Shown here in pieces: positions 9,202-18,333 of a stretch of 59,011 nt of DNA. The DNA is from Bacteroidales bacterium. GTDB taxonomy: Bacteria; Bacteroidota; Bacteroidia; Bacteroidales; CAIWKO01. Numbering within the stretch: position 1 is the first letter of the stretch; each line of letters starts with the position of its first letter. A program made the translations under genes and the position numbers. The stretch covers positions 6,605-65,615 of the forward strand of contig JALOBU010000016.1 of assembly GCA_023228145.1 (NCBI GenBank), written 5' to 3'. Below the pieces are notes generated by a model that did no database searches, had not been told where the DNA came from, and saw nothing but the letters and a program-made list of their open reading frames with translations.

Positions 9202-11119
9202 GTTGAGACATATTTTTTATGCACTATGTATCATGTTGCTTTTACCATGTTGCAATCAGCTGGGAGTGAAGGAAAACAAGCAGTCTTTTGAAGTGGGAGA
9301 ATTCCTAATACTTACTAATTGGAACACCTATGCAGAAGATAACACATCAAAAAAGAAAATTTATCTGGATTATACAAATGCTATCAATGGCTTTATAATT
9401 CCTTCTGCCAGTCAAACTTCAGATGGTTATTTCCATTTTGTTTTTAAAATAAAAAACACATCCGGTAACACACAAAAATTCCTTTACAAAATCTATTATC
9501 AGAACGAAACCTATAAGTTTAATGAATGTGAAGAAGGAAGCAATGAATATAATATTTTATCTCAGGAAAATTTTTATGGTAGCTGGGATAATTTTCCCGG
9601 TTTTATTGAAACCCCATTAATTCCTGCCGATAATAAATTTCATGCTATAGAATTCAGGCTGAGAATCACAGGAAATCCACGTAACGAAATCCACTACTAT
9701 AAGGAAGGTAAAAACCAATTGTGGCAGCGAAACCCGCGAACAGGTGATTATAGCTTTATGCTGGTTGTTACAACAAGTGAAATAATTGAAAAAGAAATTA
9801 TTCCAGCCTATGTTTCTGACATTAGTAAAACACAAAAAAAGCATTATAAAAATCCCTATTATTATTTTCTATATGGGAAAGGCAAAGATTTACCTAACAC
9901 CTATGTCGTATGCCCGGCAGAAAGGCTGAACGTGATTGCGCAGCCCGACCTTGGTTTGGGGATTTATCTTAACACCGCTGATTTTGCTGGAAAAAATTTT
10001 CAGGAGAAATCATCAGGAAAATGCGGAAGCAGCAGCTTTCTTTATGAAAACGCGCCATTAAGCCCGTTTCTGAGCCATGTGGATTCTTCCGCGGCTTTTG
10101 ATAATATACCTGTCATTGCAGATGTTATTGGCGAAGGCTACACTATACGGGATTACAATTGGAACCGGGCTTTTTATAAAAAAGAGGAATTAATCAGAAC
10201 CAAACCCATGAATACCCCTTGCCCTTGCGAAAACCTTTTCCCAGACTACGTTAACAAAACCGTTCAAATTATTAATGAAGGAACTGTTTATGGCAAATGG
10301 AGAAAACAAAATGCCGGAGTTATAACCCGTCATGGTTTTACTTACGGTAAATATACTATAAAGATAAAAATGACAGAGTTGCTTAACAAAAGCGGTATGT
10401 GGAATGGACTCACGAACTCAATCTGGCTGATAACGCAGGCAGATGAAAAATGGAATCATCGCAGAACCTGTGATAAAATAGGGTACCTGCCAAAATACTG
10501 GGGAGGGAAAGACGATGAACGTGCTCAATATACAGGGTATTCGGAAATTGATTTTGAGATACTTAAAACAGTTCCTTATTGCCCTTCATACCAGTTTCCA
10601 CCCTCTTATTTATATCCTAAGAATGATAAAACAAATAGCTCATGGTGGAATGTTCCTCTCCCTTCTTCTCTGAAGAATGATTCCGCAAATATTATGGTGT
10701 GTTGTACGAATTGGGATATGGCTTGCCCTGCTCCAGAAAAATATGATGTTGGATGCAATCCGATAAATTATAGCGGGCAAACTTTTATGTCGCACCGCTG
10801 GGATTACTGGTACCGCGCCTTAAATCAACGCACGCCGGCACCTGATGATGAACTTTTTGGAGGAGAATATTATTATTTCCAGATAGAATGGAAACCTACA
10901 GAGATTATTTGGCGCATCGGTCCGGAAAAAAATAAATTGAGAGTCGTTGGCTATATGAATAATAGTGTTACTTCTATCCCAAACAATCAAATGCTTCTTG
11001 TCATATCACAGGAATTTCATAATACAGACTGGTGGCGGGGCAGCCCATTCCTGCAACAATTCATTCCTTTCCCGAAAAAGGATTTGACAGGGACGATATT
11101 TGAAATCACAATTGAATAA
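9191..11119 (+). CDS. GH16-like glycoside hydrolase/lectin-fold lipoprotein
   Basis: The 642-residue protein has a short hydrophobic leader ending in LLLPCCNQ. This is a plausible but imperfect lipobox (C20 or C21). The C-terminal half carries GH16 hallmarks: HGFTYGKYTIKIKM (about 381-394) matches the conserved second strand. E452-I-D454-F-E456 is the EIDxE catalytic motif with all three acidic residues present. A later strand, YFQIEWKPTEIIWRIG, is also GH16-like. Known GH16 enzymes cut beta-1,3/1,4-glucans or galactans. The first 350 residues contain an unassigned domain and several cysteine pairs. It is coupled by overlap to the preceding membrane protein. Substrate unknown. Confidence 0.75.
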   Translation: MSFRLRHIFYALCIMLLLPCCNQLGVKENKQSFEVGEFLILTNWNTYAEDNTSKKKIYLDYTNAINGFIIPSASQTSDGYFHFVFKIKNTSGNTQKFLYKIYYQNETYKFNECEEGSNEYNILSQENFYGSWDNFPGFIETPLIPADNKFHAIEFRLRITGNPRNEIHYYKEGKNQLWQRNPRTGDYSFMLVVTTSEIIEKEIIPAYVSDISKTQKKHYKNPYYYFLYGKGKDLPNTYVVCPAERLNVIAQPDLGLGIYLNTADFAGKNFQEKSSGKCGSSSFLYENAPLSPFLSHVDSSAAFDNIPVIADVIGEGYTIRDYNWNRAFYKKEELIRTKPMNTPCPCENLFPDYVNKTVQIINEGTVYGKWRKQNAGVITRHGFTYGKYTIKIKMTELLNKSGMWNGLTNSIWLITQADEKWNHRRTCDKIGYLPKYWGGKDDERAQYTGYSEIDFEILKTVPYCPSYQFPPSYLYPKNDKTNSSWWNVPLPSSLKNDSANIMVCCTNWDMACPAPEKYDVGCNPINYSGQTFMSHRWDYWYRALNQRTPAPDDELFGGEYYYFQIEWKPTEIIWRIGPEKNKLRVVGYMNNSVTSIPNNQMLLVISQEFHNTDWWRGSPFLQQFIPFPKKDLTGTIFEITIE

Positions 11120-11123
11120 TTTT

Positions 11124-12602
11124 TCATTCAAGATTCCAAGTGGCGCCTTCTTTAGTGTCTTTAATGCTGATTTTTAAATTCTGCAATTCCTGGCGTATTT
11201 TATCGGATGTTGTAAAATCCTTGAGGCTTTTTGCGTCCTGACGAGCAGCCAGAATTATATTCATCAGCCCTTCTGTAAGTTGGCTGTTGTCTTGTGAAGA
11301 TTCAACAGAAAGTCCTAAAATGTCAAAAAAGAAACTTCTGAAAACCTTTTCAAAGCTTGCTTTTGCTTCATTGTCAATGGTGGATTTACCTTCTTTGAGG
11401 AGGTTTATCCATTTTATGGCGTCAAACAGGTTAGCAATGACTATCGGGCTGTTGAAATCATCATTCATAGCATCATAGCATTGCCCGGGTAATGCTTTAA
11501 TAAAAGCCCTCAGTTCGTCAGAAGTTTTTTCAGAAGTTTGCAGGCCTGATAGAGTAACTAAGGCATTGGACAAGCGTTTCAATCCTTTTTCAGAAGCCTG
11601 AAGGGCTTCGTTTGAAAAATCAAGCGTGCTTCGGTAATGCGCCTGAAGTATAAAAAACCGGATACTCATAGGGCTATACGCTTGAGTTAATAAGGAGTGG
11701 CTGCCATTAAAAAATTCTTCAAGAGTGATAAAATTGTTAAGCGACTTACCCATTTTTTGCCCGTTGATGGTTATCATATTATTATGCAACCAGTATTTGC
11801 AGGGTTCTGTGCCGTTAGCGGCAACCGATTGTGCAATTTCAGATTCATGGTGAGGAAATAACAAATCCATGCCTCCGCCGTGAATGTCGAAGTGTTCGCC
11901 AAGGTATTTTGCGCTCATCGTAGAACATTCGAGGTGCCATCCCGGAAATCCTTCGCTCCAGGGCGATTTCCATCGCATGATGTGTTCGGGCGAAGCTTTT
12001 TTCCATAAAGCAAAATCATAAGGGTTGTTTTTTTCATCCTGGCCGTCAAGTTTACGCGTATTCGTAATAAGTTCTTCAAGCACCCTGCCGGAAAGTTTGC
12101 CATAGTGGTTTTTTTCGTTATACTTTTTCACGTCGAAATATACCGAGCCGTTAGAAATATATGCATAACCTGTGTCAAGGATTTTTTCAATCATTTCCAT
12201 TTGTTCAATGATATGACCTGATGCCCTTGGTTCGATGGATGGAGGCAACACATTAAGCAAGCGCATGCTTTCGTGGTAACGATAGGTATAGTATTGCACA
12301 ACTTCCATAGGTTCAAGCTGTTCGAGGCGTGCTTTTTTGGCTATTTTATCCTCGCCTTCGTCGGCATCGTTCTCCAGGTGGCCAACATCGGTGATGTTTC
12401 GCACATAACGAACTTTATATCCAATGTGTTGCAGGTAACGGAATACCAGGTCAAAAGTGATGGCAGGGCGGGCATGCCCGAGATGGGGGTCGCCGTAAAC
12501 AGTGGGGCCGCAGACATATATTCCGCAAAACGGCGGTTTTACAGGTTCAAAAAGCTCTTTCTTTCTGCTTAAGGTATTGTAAATTTGTATTTTTTGGTTC
12601 AT
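11124..12602 (-). CDS. cysS: Cysteinyl-tRNA synthetase
   Basis: This is a 492-residue class I aminoacyl-tRNA synthetase. It has the zinc-site cysteine in YVCGPTVYG (C31), the HIGH box as HLGH (40-43), the zinc ligands in WHLECS and the distal HH of FPHHESE, and the KMSKS loop as KMGKS (283-287). ATG 12602 gives the standard N-terminus (MNQKIQIYNT). An in-frame TTG eight codons upstream is less likely. It charges tRNA-Cys in the cytoplasm. It converges with the GH16-like gene with only 4 bp between stops, and is divergent from etfB. Confidence 0.97.
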   Translation of the reverse strand: MNQKIQIYNTLSRKKELFEPVKPPFCGIYVCGPTVYGDPHLGHARPAITFDLVFRYLQHIGYKVRYVRNITDVGHLENDADEGEDKIAKKARLEQLEPMEVVQYYTYRYHESMRLLNVLPPSIEPRASGHIIEQMEMIEKILDTGYAYISNGSVYFDVKKYNEKNHYGKLSGRVLEELITNTRKLDGQDEKNNPYDFALWKKASPEHIMRWKSPWSEGFPGWHLECSTMSAKYLGEHFDIHGGGMDLLFPHHESEIAQSVAANGTEPCKYWLHNNMITINGQKMGKSLNNFITLEEFFNGSHSLLTQAYSPMSIRFFILQAHYRSTLDFSNEALQASEKGLKRLSNALVTLSGLQTSEKTSDELRAFIKALPGQCYDAMNDDFNSPIVIANLFDAIKWINLLKEGKSTIDNEAKASFEKVFRSFFFDILGLSVESSQDNSQLTEGLMNIILAARQDAKSLKDFTTSDKIRQELQNLKISIKDTKEGATWNLE

Positions 12603-12666
12603 CAGTTTCGAGTATTGATTTTGCAAAGTAACGAAAATTTGTCGTTTTTTTCTTTGCCAAAAAGAT

Positions 12667-12674
12667 TATATTTG
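12667..12674 (+). promoter_or_regulatory. Candidate -7 element for etfBA (TATATTTG)
   Basis: TATATTTG matches TAnnTTTG exactly, 49 bp before the etfB ATG. No TTTG lies at the ideal 19-21 bp upstream, so the -33 part is unresolved. The cysS promoter must lie in the same roughly 120-bp divergent region. Confidence 0.5.
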
Positions 12675-12723
12675 CAGAGAACACCATAAATAAATCAACT
12701 ATTAGTAATTAATTAAATAAGCA

Positions 12724-13473
12724 ATGAAAATTTTGGTTAGCTTGAGCAATGTGCCGGATACGACAACAAAAATCCGACTGACAGCGGATAAAAAAAACAT
12801 GGATATGGAAGGAGTTCAGTGGGTTATTAATCCATGGGATGAGTTGGCTTTGTCAAGAGCTATTGAATTAAAAGAAAAATATCCGGCTGTGATAGAAAAA
12901 ATAACAGTGATTCATGTGGGCGGCATCCATACGGAACCAACTATCCGTAAAGCTCTTGCCATGGGAGCTGATGATGCTATCAGGGTGGACACAGAGGCTA
13001 AAGACGCTTATTATGTGGCCGGACAACTGGCCGAAGTTATCAAAAATAATCCGTATGAAATTATTTTGTGCGGTATTGAATCGAGCGATTATAACGGATG
13101 TTCGGTAGGAGGTATGCTGGCAGAATTTTTGGGATTTGCCTCAGTATCTTCCGTATCTTTTTTAGACATAGAAAATGAAAATGTTACACTGAACCGTGAG
13201 ATTGATGGAGGGTATGAAAAAATATACGCGAAGTTTCCTTTTGTAGCCATTGTTCAAAAAGGCATTGCTATAGAACCCAAAATCCCTACCATGAGAGGAA
13301 TTATGACAGCACGCTCCAAACCCTTGCAGGTGATTCATGCAGCACAAATTGATTTTTTAACCGAAGAAATTTCCTATGACCTACCAGCATCCAAAACAGT
13401 ATGTAAAATGGTAGCTGCTGAAAATGCAGGAGATTTAATAGACCTGTTGCGAAGCGAAGCAAAAGTTATATAA
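12724..13473 (+). CDS. etfB: Electron transfer flavoprotein subunit beta
   Basis: The 249-residue protein begins MKILVSLSNVPDT and has the EtfB core: WVINPWDELALSRAIE, the GADDAIRVD segment, and the ILCGIESSDYNG strand typical of the FixA/EtfB family. EtfB holds AMP and, with EtfA, carries electrons from flavin dehydrogenases to the quinone pool or, in bifurcating systems, to other acceptors. It is followed by etfA after 31 bp. No acyl-CoA dehydrogenase or other partner lies nearby, so the electron donor is not indicated. Confidence 0.93.
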   Translation: MKILVSLSNVPDTTTKIRLTADKKNMDMEGVQWVINPWDELALSRAIELKEKYPAVIEKITVIHVGGIHTEPTIRKALAMGADDAIRVDTEAKDAYYVAGQLAEVIKNNPYEIILCGIESSDYNGCSVGGMLAEFLGFASVSSVSFLDIENENVTLNREIDGGYEKIYAKFPFVAIVQKGIAIEPKIPTMRGIMTARSKPLQVIHAAQIDFLTEEISYDLPASKTVCKMVAAENAGDLIDLLRSEAKVI

Positions 13474-13504
13474 TTACAAAACGACCTAAAACCTAAAAGA
13501 AAAA

Positions 13505-14476
13505 ATGTCAGTATTAGTATTTATCCAAAATTGGGACGGCAAGTTTAAAAAACTCAGCTATGAATTGGTTTCTTACGCTTATGGAGTGGCAGACATGATG
13601 AAAACATCTGTGGTGGCGCTTTCCATAGGTAATGTTTCTGACGATGAATTGAAAAAAGCAGGAACATACGGCGCATCTAAAATCATTACTGTAACCGACA
13701 GCCGCCTGAACCAGCTTGAGAATCAGGCATACGCTTTTGTGATAGCGAAGGCAGCCGAAAAAGAACAGGCAAGTGTTATTGTTTTTGCCAACAATATGAC
13801 TGGAAAAGCTCTGGCTCCAAGGGTTTCTGTAAAACTCAAAGCCGGTATGGTAAGCAATGCCGATGCCCTGCCATCATCGGCCGAGCCTTTTACAGTCCGC
13901 AAAAAAATATATAATGGCAAAGCATTTGCCTCGGTGGAGGTAAAATCTGAAATTAAAATAATTACTCTTTCACAAAATTCTTATGGAGTTTTTGAAAATC
14001 ATACAGAAACAATCATTGAAAATTTTTCCCCTCAGTTTCACGACGAAGAATTTAACACAACAGTTAAAGAAACCAGTAAACAGGCGGGCAAGTTTTTGCT
14101 TACTGATGCCGAAATTGTTGTTTCAGGGGGGCGCGGCATGAAAGGCCCCGAAAACTGGCAACCCATCGAGGAATTGGCAGAGCTTTTAGGCGCAGCTACC
14201 GCATGTTCGCGTCCGGTTTCTGATGAAGGCTGGCGCCCGCACCATGAACATGTTGGTCAGACGGGAAAAATTATTGCGCCAAATGTATATTTAGCTTTTG
14301 GCATTTCAGGAGCCATACAACATTTGGGCGGTATAAGCTCATCAAAAATTATTGTAGCTGTCAATAAAGATAAAGATGCACCTATTTTTGAAGCTGCCAA
14401 CTACGGCATAGTTGGTGATGCGGCCGTAATCATACCTGAACTTATTAAGAAAGTTAAGGAGATTAAAGGGCTGTAA
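13505..14476 (+). CDS. etfA: Electron transfer flavoprotein subunit alpha
   Basis: The 323-residue protein has the C-terminal FAD-binding domain of EtfA: VSGGRGMKGPENW (about 200-215), CSRPVSDEGW, HVGQTGKIIAPNVYLAFGIS, and GAIQHLGG, ending AANYGIVGDAA. The arrangement after etfB is the usual etfBA order. It forms a heterodimer with EtfB in the cytoplasm. The region between CSRPVSDEGW and VGQTGK reads HHEH, a small variation on the more common sequence. The gene ends an apparent two-gene operon. The next gene, mrr, is unrelated. Confidence 0.94.
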   Translation: MSVLVFIQNWDGKFKKLSYELVSYAYGVADMMKTSVVALSIGNVSDDELKKAGTYGASKIITVTDSRLNQLENQAYAFVIAKAAEKEQASVIVFANNMTGKALAPRVSVKLKAGMVSNADALPSSAEPFTVRKKIYNGKAFASVEVKSEIKIITLSQNSYGVFENHTETIIENFSPQFHDEEFNTTVKETSKQAGKFLLTDAEIVVSGGRGMKGPENWQPIEELAELLGAATACSRPVSDEGWRPHHEHVGQTGKIIAPNVYLAFGISGAIQHLGGISSSKIIVAVNKDKDAPIFEAANYGIVGDAAVIIPELIKKVKEIKGL

Positions 14477-14543
14477 TCATAGTAAACTTCTGATGTTAAT
14501 TTATAATTGACCACAAGCTTAACAACAAAAGAAAATATTATAC

Positions 14544-15458
14544 ATGATACCAGATTTTCAATCATTGATGTTACCGTTTATGAAACATATTTCTGACGGG
14601 ATAGAACATTCAACAACTGAAACGCTAGACTCATTAGCTAAACAATTTGAGCTTACAGATGAAGAAATAAATCAATATTTACCGAGTGGTAACCAAAAAA
14701 CATTTTATAATAGAGTTTTTTGGGCAAAAGCACATCTGAAAATGGCAGGTCTTTTAGAAAACACTAAAAGAGGGCATTTTAAAATAACTGAAAAAGGGAA
14801 ACAAGCACTTGCGGGCAACCCGACAACAATTAATCTAAAATTTTTAAAACAATATCCTGCATATCTTGAAAATGCAGGAAGAACAAAAAATGATGATATT
14901 GTTAGTCTTCAAGACAATGAAATTGAATTTGAACTAACCGCAACACCTGAAGAAATAATAGAAAGTAATTATTTACAAATAAGAAAAAATCTTGCACTTG
15001 AAATTCTCTCAAAAATTAAATCTTGCAGTCCGTCTTTTTTTGAGAATTTAGTTGTTGAGTTACTTGTAAAAATGGGTTATGGCGGGACAATTAAAGAAGC
15101 AGGAAAATCTATAGGGCGTTCAGGTGACGAAGGAATAGATGGAATTATTAAAGAAGACCGGCTTGGGCTTGATGTCATTTACATACAGGCAAAGAGATGG
15201 GAGAATGTTGTGGGGCGACCTGAAATACAAAAATTTGTGGGAGCCCTAGCCGGACAAGGAGCTAAAAAGGGAGTGTTTATTACAACATCAAGATTTTCAA
15301 ATGATGCAAGAGAGTATCAACCAAAAAATGAAACCAAAATCGTTTTAATTGATGGAGAGCAACTCGCAGACTTGATGATTGATTTTAACTTAGCAGTTAC
15401 AACAATACACACATTCACTATCAAGCGGATTGACAATGACTATTTCGGAGAGGATTGA
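14544..15458 (+). CDS. mrr: Mrr-type restriction endonuclease (type IV-like)
   Basis: The 304-residue protein has an Mrr_N winged-helix domain (about 6-90) and an Mrr catalytic domain (about 155-290). The PD-(D/E)xK core is readable: the helix with FFENLVVELL, then D199 in DEGIDG, and Q215-A-K217 in YIQAKRW. E. coli Mrr cleaves modified (methylated) DNA or acts under stress, usually without a partner methyltransferase. No methyltransferase is present here, which fits a solitary type IV enzyme. It is visibly AT-richer than etfBA upstream and interrupts two unrelated housekeeping units, suggesting acquisition by transfer. Confidence 0.88.
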   Translation: MIPDFQSLMLPFMKHISDGIEHSTTETLDSLAKQFELTDEEINQYLPSGNQKTFYNRVFWAKAHLKMAGLLENTKRGHFKITEKGKQALAGNPTTINLKFLKQYPAYLENAGRTKNDDIVSLQDNEIEFELTATPEEIIESNYLQIRKNLALEILSKIKSCSPSFFENLVVELLVKMGYGGTIKEAGKSIGRSGDEGIDGIIKEDRLGLDVIYIQAKRWENVVGRPEIQKFVGALAGQGAKKGVFITTSRFSNDAREYQPKNETKIVLIDGEQLADLMIDFNLAVTTIHTFTIKRIDNDYFGED

Positions 15459-15647
15459 CCAACAATAAGGAATAAGAACTCCGCAAAAAGTGAAACATTG
15501 GCAAGCGATTATTTTGGTTTCCATTAAATGTTAATTCAATATTTAAAAAAATTGTTCAGAGATATACCTTGTATTTTTATGAATTTTCTGATTTGTTTCT
15601 TAAAAAAACTATTATCTTATTAAGTATTGTAAAAGAAATATTAAACA

Positions 15648-16892
15648 ATGATAAAATTCTCACATTTTGAGCTTGACAACGGATTAAAAGTGATATTAAA
15701 CACGGATAAAACCACTCCCATGGTTGCGGTGAATGTGCTGTACGATGTGGGCGCCAGGGATGAACACCCCGGAAGGACAGGTTTTGCACATCTTTTCGAA
15801 CACCTGATGTTCGGAGGCTCCGCCAATATACCTTCTTACGATACGCCTTTACAAAAAGCCGGCGGAGAAAACAACGCTTTTACCAGCAACGATATTACTA
15901 ATTACTATCTGTCCATCCCTGCACAAAACATTGAAACGGCTTTTTGGCTGGAATCAGACCGCATGCTCAACCTGGCATTCTCCAAAAAAAGCCTCGATGT
16001 GCAGCGTAATGTTGTGATTGAAGAATTTAAACAACGATACCTGAACCAGCCTTATGGCGATACATGGCTCTTGCTTCGCCCTCTTGCTTATAAAAAACAT
16101 CCTTACCGCTGGCCTACTATCGGTAAAGATATAAATCACATTGCTAATGCCACTATGGATGATGTGAGGGCGTTTTACGAAAAACATTATCACCCAGCCA
16201 ATGCTGTTTTATCTGTTGTGGGAAATATCACAGAAAAAGAATTGCGCCTGTTATGCGAAAAATGGTTTGCTCCAATCAGGAAAGGAAAAAAGATGAAACG
16301 CTCATTGCCGAAAGAGCCTGTGCAAACAAAAAAAAGAACACAGTCGGTAACGCGTAACGTACCTTTCGATATGATTTGCATGGCTTACCACATGTGTGCG
16401 CGTAAGTCAAAAGATTACTACACAACAGACTTTATCTCCGATATTCTTTCCTCTGGCCATTCATCAAGGCTTTACACCAAACTGGTGAAAGAAAAAAAAA
16501 TATTCAGCGAGTTGGATGCCTATATCACAGGAGATTTTGACGAAGGCTTGTTTGTGTTTCAGGGCAAACTTATGAAAGGCAAAAGCATGAAGCAGGCTGA
16601 GGAATCAATAATTGAAGAAATCAGTCAACTGCAGGAAACTTTGGTTGAAGAAAAGGAACTGCAGAAAATTAAAAATAAAGCGGAGTCGGCTATTGAATTC
16701 AATAATGTAAATATCCTGAACCGTGCATTGAAGCTTGCTGTTGCTGAATTACTGGGCGATACCGGCTTGATTAATGATGAGGCTGAACGATACGATGCAG
16801 TTACTGCAGTTGACATCCGGAGGTTGGCAAAAAAGATATTTGCCGAAAAGAATTGCTCTGTACTATATTACAAAGCCGGAAGAAAAAAATAA
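15648..16892 (+). CDS. M16 family zinc peptidase (catalytic subunit)
   Basis: The 414-residue protein has the inverted zinc motif HxxEH at H48-L-F-E51-H52 (HLFEHLMFGG). The distal glutamate ligand is in VVIEEF (about 125-126). Its R/Y-rich half follows in the usual way for processing-peptidase/PqqL-like M16B enzymes, which split substrates in a clamshell chamber. No signal peptide is seen at the N-terminus MIKFSHFELDNG, so it may be cytoplasmic. It is followed after 22 bp by a second M16 gene lacking the zinc motif. The two together resemble the alpha/beta heterodimers of this family. Confidence 0.92.
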   Translation: MIKFSHFELDNGLKVILNTDKTTPMVAVNVLYDVGARDEHPGRTGFAHLFEHLMFGGSANIPSYDTPLQKAGGENNAFTSNDITNYYLSIPAQNIETAFWLESDRMLNLAFSKKSLDVQRNVVIEEFKQRYLNQPYGDTWLLLRPLAYKKHPYRWPTIGKDINHIANATMDDVRAFYEKHYHPANAVLSVVGNITEKELRLLCEKWFAPIRKGKKMKRSLPKEPVQTKKRTQSVTRNVPFDMICMAYHMCARKSKDYYTTDFISDILSSGHSSRLYTKLVKEKKIFSELDAYITGDFDEGLFVFQGKLMKGKSMKQAEESIIEEISQLQETLVEEKELQKIKNKAESAIEFNNVNILNRALKLAVAELLGDTGLINDEAERYDAVTAVDIRRLAKKIFAEKNCSVLYYKAGRKK

Positions 16893-16914
16893 TTTATTTA
16901 TTTTATAACAAATC

Positions 16915-18195
16915 ATGATGATTGACAGAAGCATACAGCCGGAGCTAAAAAAAATTGAAGCCCTGGATATTGCAGAACCCGAAGCGCTGAAACTGGATAA
17001 TGGAATTCCGGTTTTTATATTCCGTTCAGGAAATATTGATATTATAAAAGTTGACATAGTGTTTGATGCCGGGGTATATTATCAGCCGGAACCATTGGTG
17101 GCTGGTTATACAAACAAAATGCTCCGGGAAGGAAGCGCGGGTTATACTTCATTTGAAATATCGGAAAAACTTGATTATTATGGTGCATGGCTTAGCCTCT
17201 CTGCCAATATGGATACAGCGAAAATTTCTTTGTCTGCACCTTGCAAACATATAAAACATGTTTTGCCGCTGCTTGCAGAAATGGTTAATTATCCCGCATT
17301 TCCTGAAAAAGAGCTAATGATACATTCTAAAAAAGACAAACAGACTTTTATTGAGGATATGGGGAAGGTGAATGAAGTGGCCGCTATGTATTTTAGGAGA
17401 CAGTTGTTCGGAGCACAACACCCCTATGGCACCATAAGAATCGCAGAAGATTATGATAATTTAACTTCAGAAAAACTTTTAGCATTTCATGCAAGCAGAT
17501 ATCTGCCTTCGTATTGTAGAATGGTTATTTCCGGTAATATTAATAAAAATTTGCCAGGCCTTCTTAACCAATATTTCGGGTACAAATCCTCCATAAAAAG
17601 ATCACGCGCAACAATAAATAGTTTTGAGCCTGAAAATGAAAAAAAGAAAAAAATAATTAGAATGGAAGGCAGTGTTCAATCGGCTCTGAGGGTTGGAAAA
17701 ATTATGGTTAACAATACTCATAAAGACTATCTGAAAATTTTTATTTCAAATGTTTTGCTTGGAGGGTATTTTGGTTCCAGGCTTATGAAGAACATCCGGG
17801 AAGATAAAGGTTATACCTATGGCATTTATTCTGTTTTAACTCCTTTCAGGCACTCCGGGGCATTTTTTATTACCTCCGAAGTGGGAGCCGATGTTTGCAA
17901 AAAAGCGCTTCAGGAAATATATAAGGAATTAAAAAAAATAAGAACTGAACCAGTGCCTAATTCCGAACTTGACATTGTGAAAAAATACCTTACGGGAAGG
18001 TTGTCGCGTTCTTTTGACGGACCATTTGAAACAGCAAATTGTTTTTTATCCCTTCTTGGCTCCGGATTGAATTTTAAAAAATATTACCAAAATTATATCA
18101 AAACATTAAACTCAATAACTCCTGATGAAATAATGCATACCTGCAATCAATACCTGCATGAAAATTCCATGTTGGAATTAATAGCTGGAAAATAA
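16915..18195 (+). CDS. M16 family peptidase-like protein (non-catalytic partner)
   Basis: The 426-residue protein has the M16 fold: LDNGIPVFIF in the first strand, FDAGVYYQPEP, and the later IREDKGYTYGIYSVL segment that forms the substrate-binding R/Y pair. The HxxEH position reads AGYTNKMLREG, so the zinc site is absent. Tandem genes of one active and one inactive M16 protein are a known heterodimer arrangement. It lies 22 bp after the active gene and is probably co-transcribed. The start could be either of two adjacent ATG codons. Confidence 0.9.
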   Translation: MMIDRSIQPELKKIEALDIAEPEALKLDNGIPVFIFRSGNIDIIKVDIVFDAGVYYQPEPLVAGYTNKMLREGSAGYTSFEISEKLDYYGAWLSLSANMDTAKISLSAPCKHIKHVLPLLAEMVNYPAFPEKELMIHSKKDKQTFIEDMGKVNEVAAMYFRRQLFGAQHPYGTIRIAEDYDNLTSEKLLAFHASRYLPSYCRMVISGNINKNLPGLLNQYFGYKSSIKRSRATINSFEPENEKKKKIIRMEGSVQSALRVGKIMVNNTHKDYLKIFISNVLLGGYFGSRLMKNIREDKGYTYGIYSVLTPFRHSGAFFITSEVGADVCKKALQEIYKELKKIRTEPVPNSELDIVKKYLTGRLSRSFDGPFETANCFLSLLGSGLNFKKYYQNYIKTLNSITPDEIMHTCNQYLHENSMLELIAGK

Positions 18196-18333
18196 TAGAA
18201 AATACCCTAAAAAAGGATTTGATTAGCAAGTGTTTATAATATAATTTACGTTTTTTAATTTTGATTTTATAATGCTTAATGCTAATAATAAATTTTTTTG
18301 TTATTTTGCAATAAATAATTTTATATAAAAGCC

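Noticed and set aside
12603..12626. Upstream TTG start for cysS
   Set aside because: ATG 12602 matches the family start; the extension is not conserved in character and falls in the promoter region.
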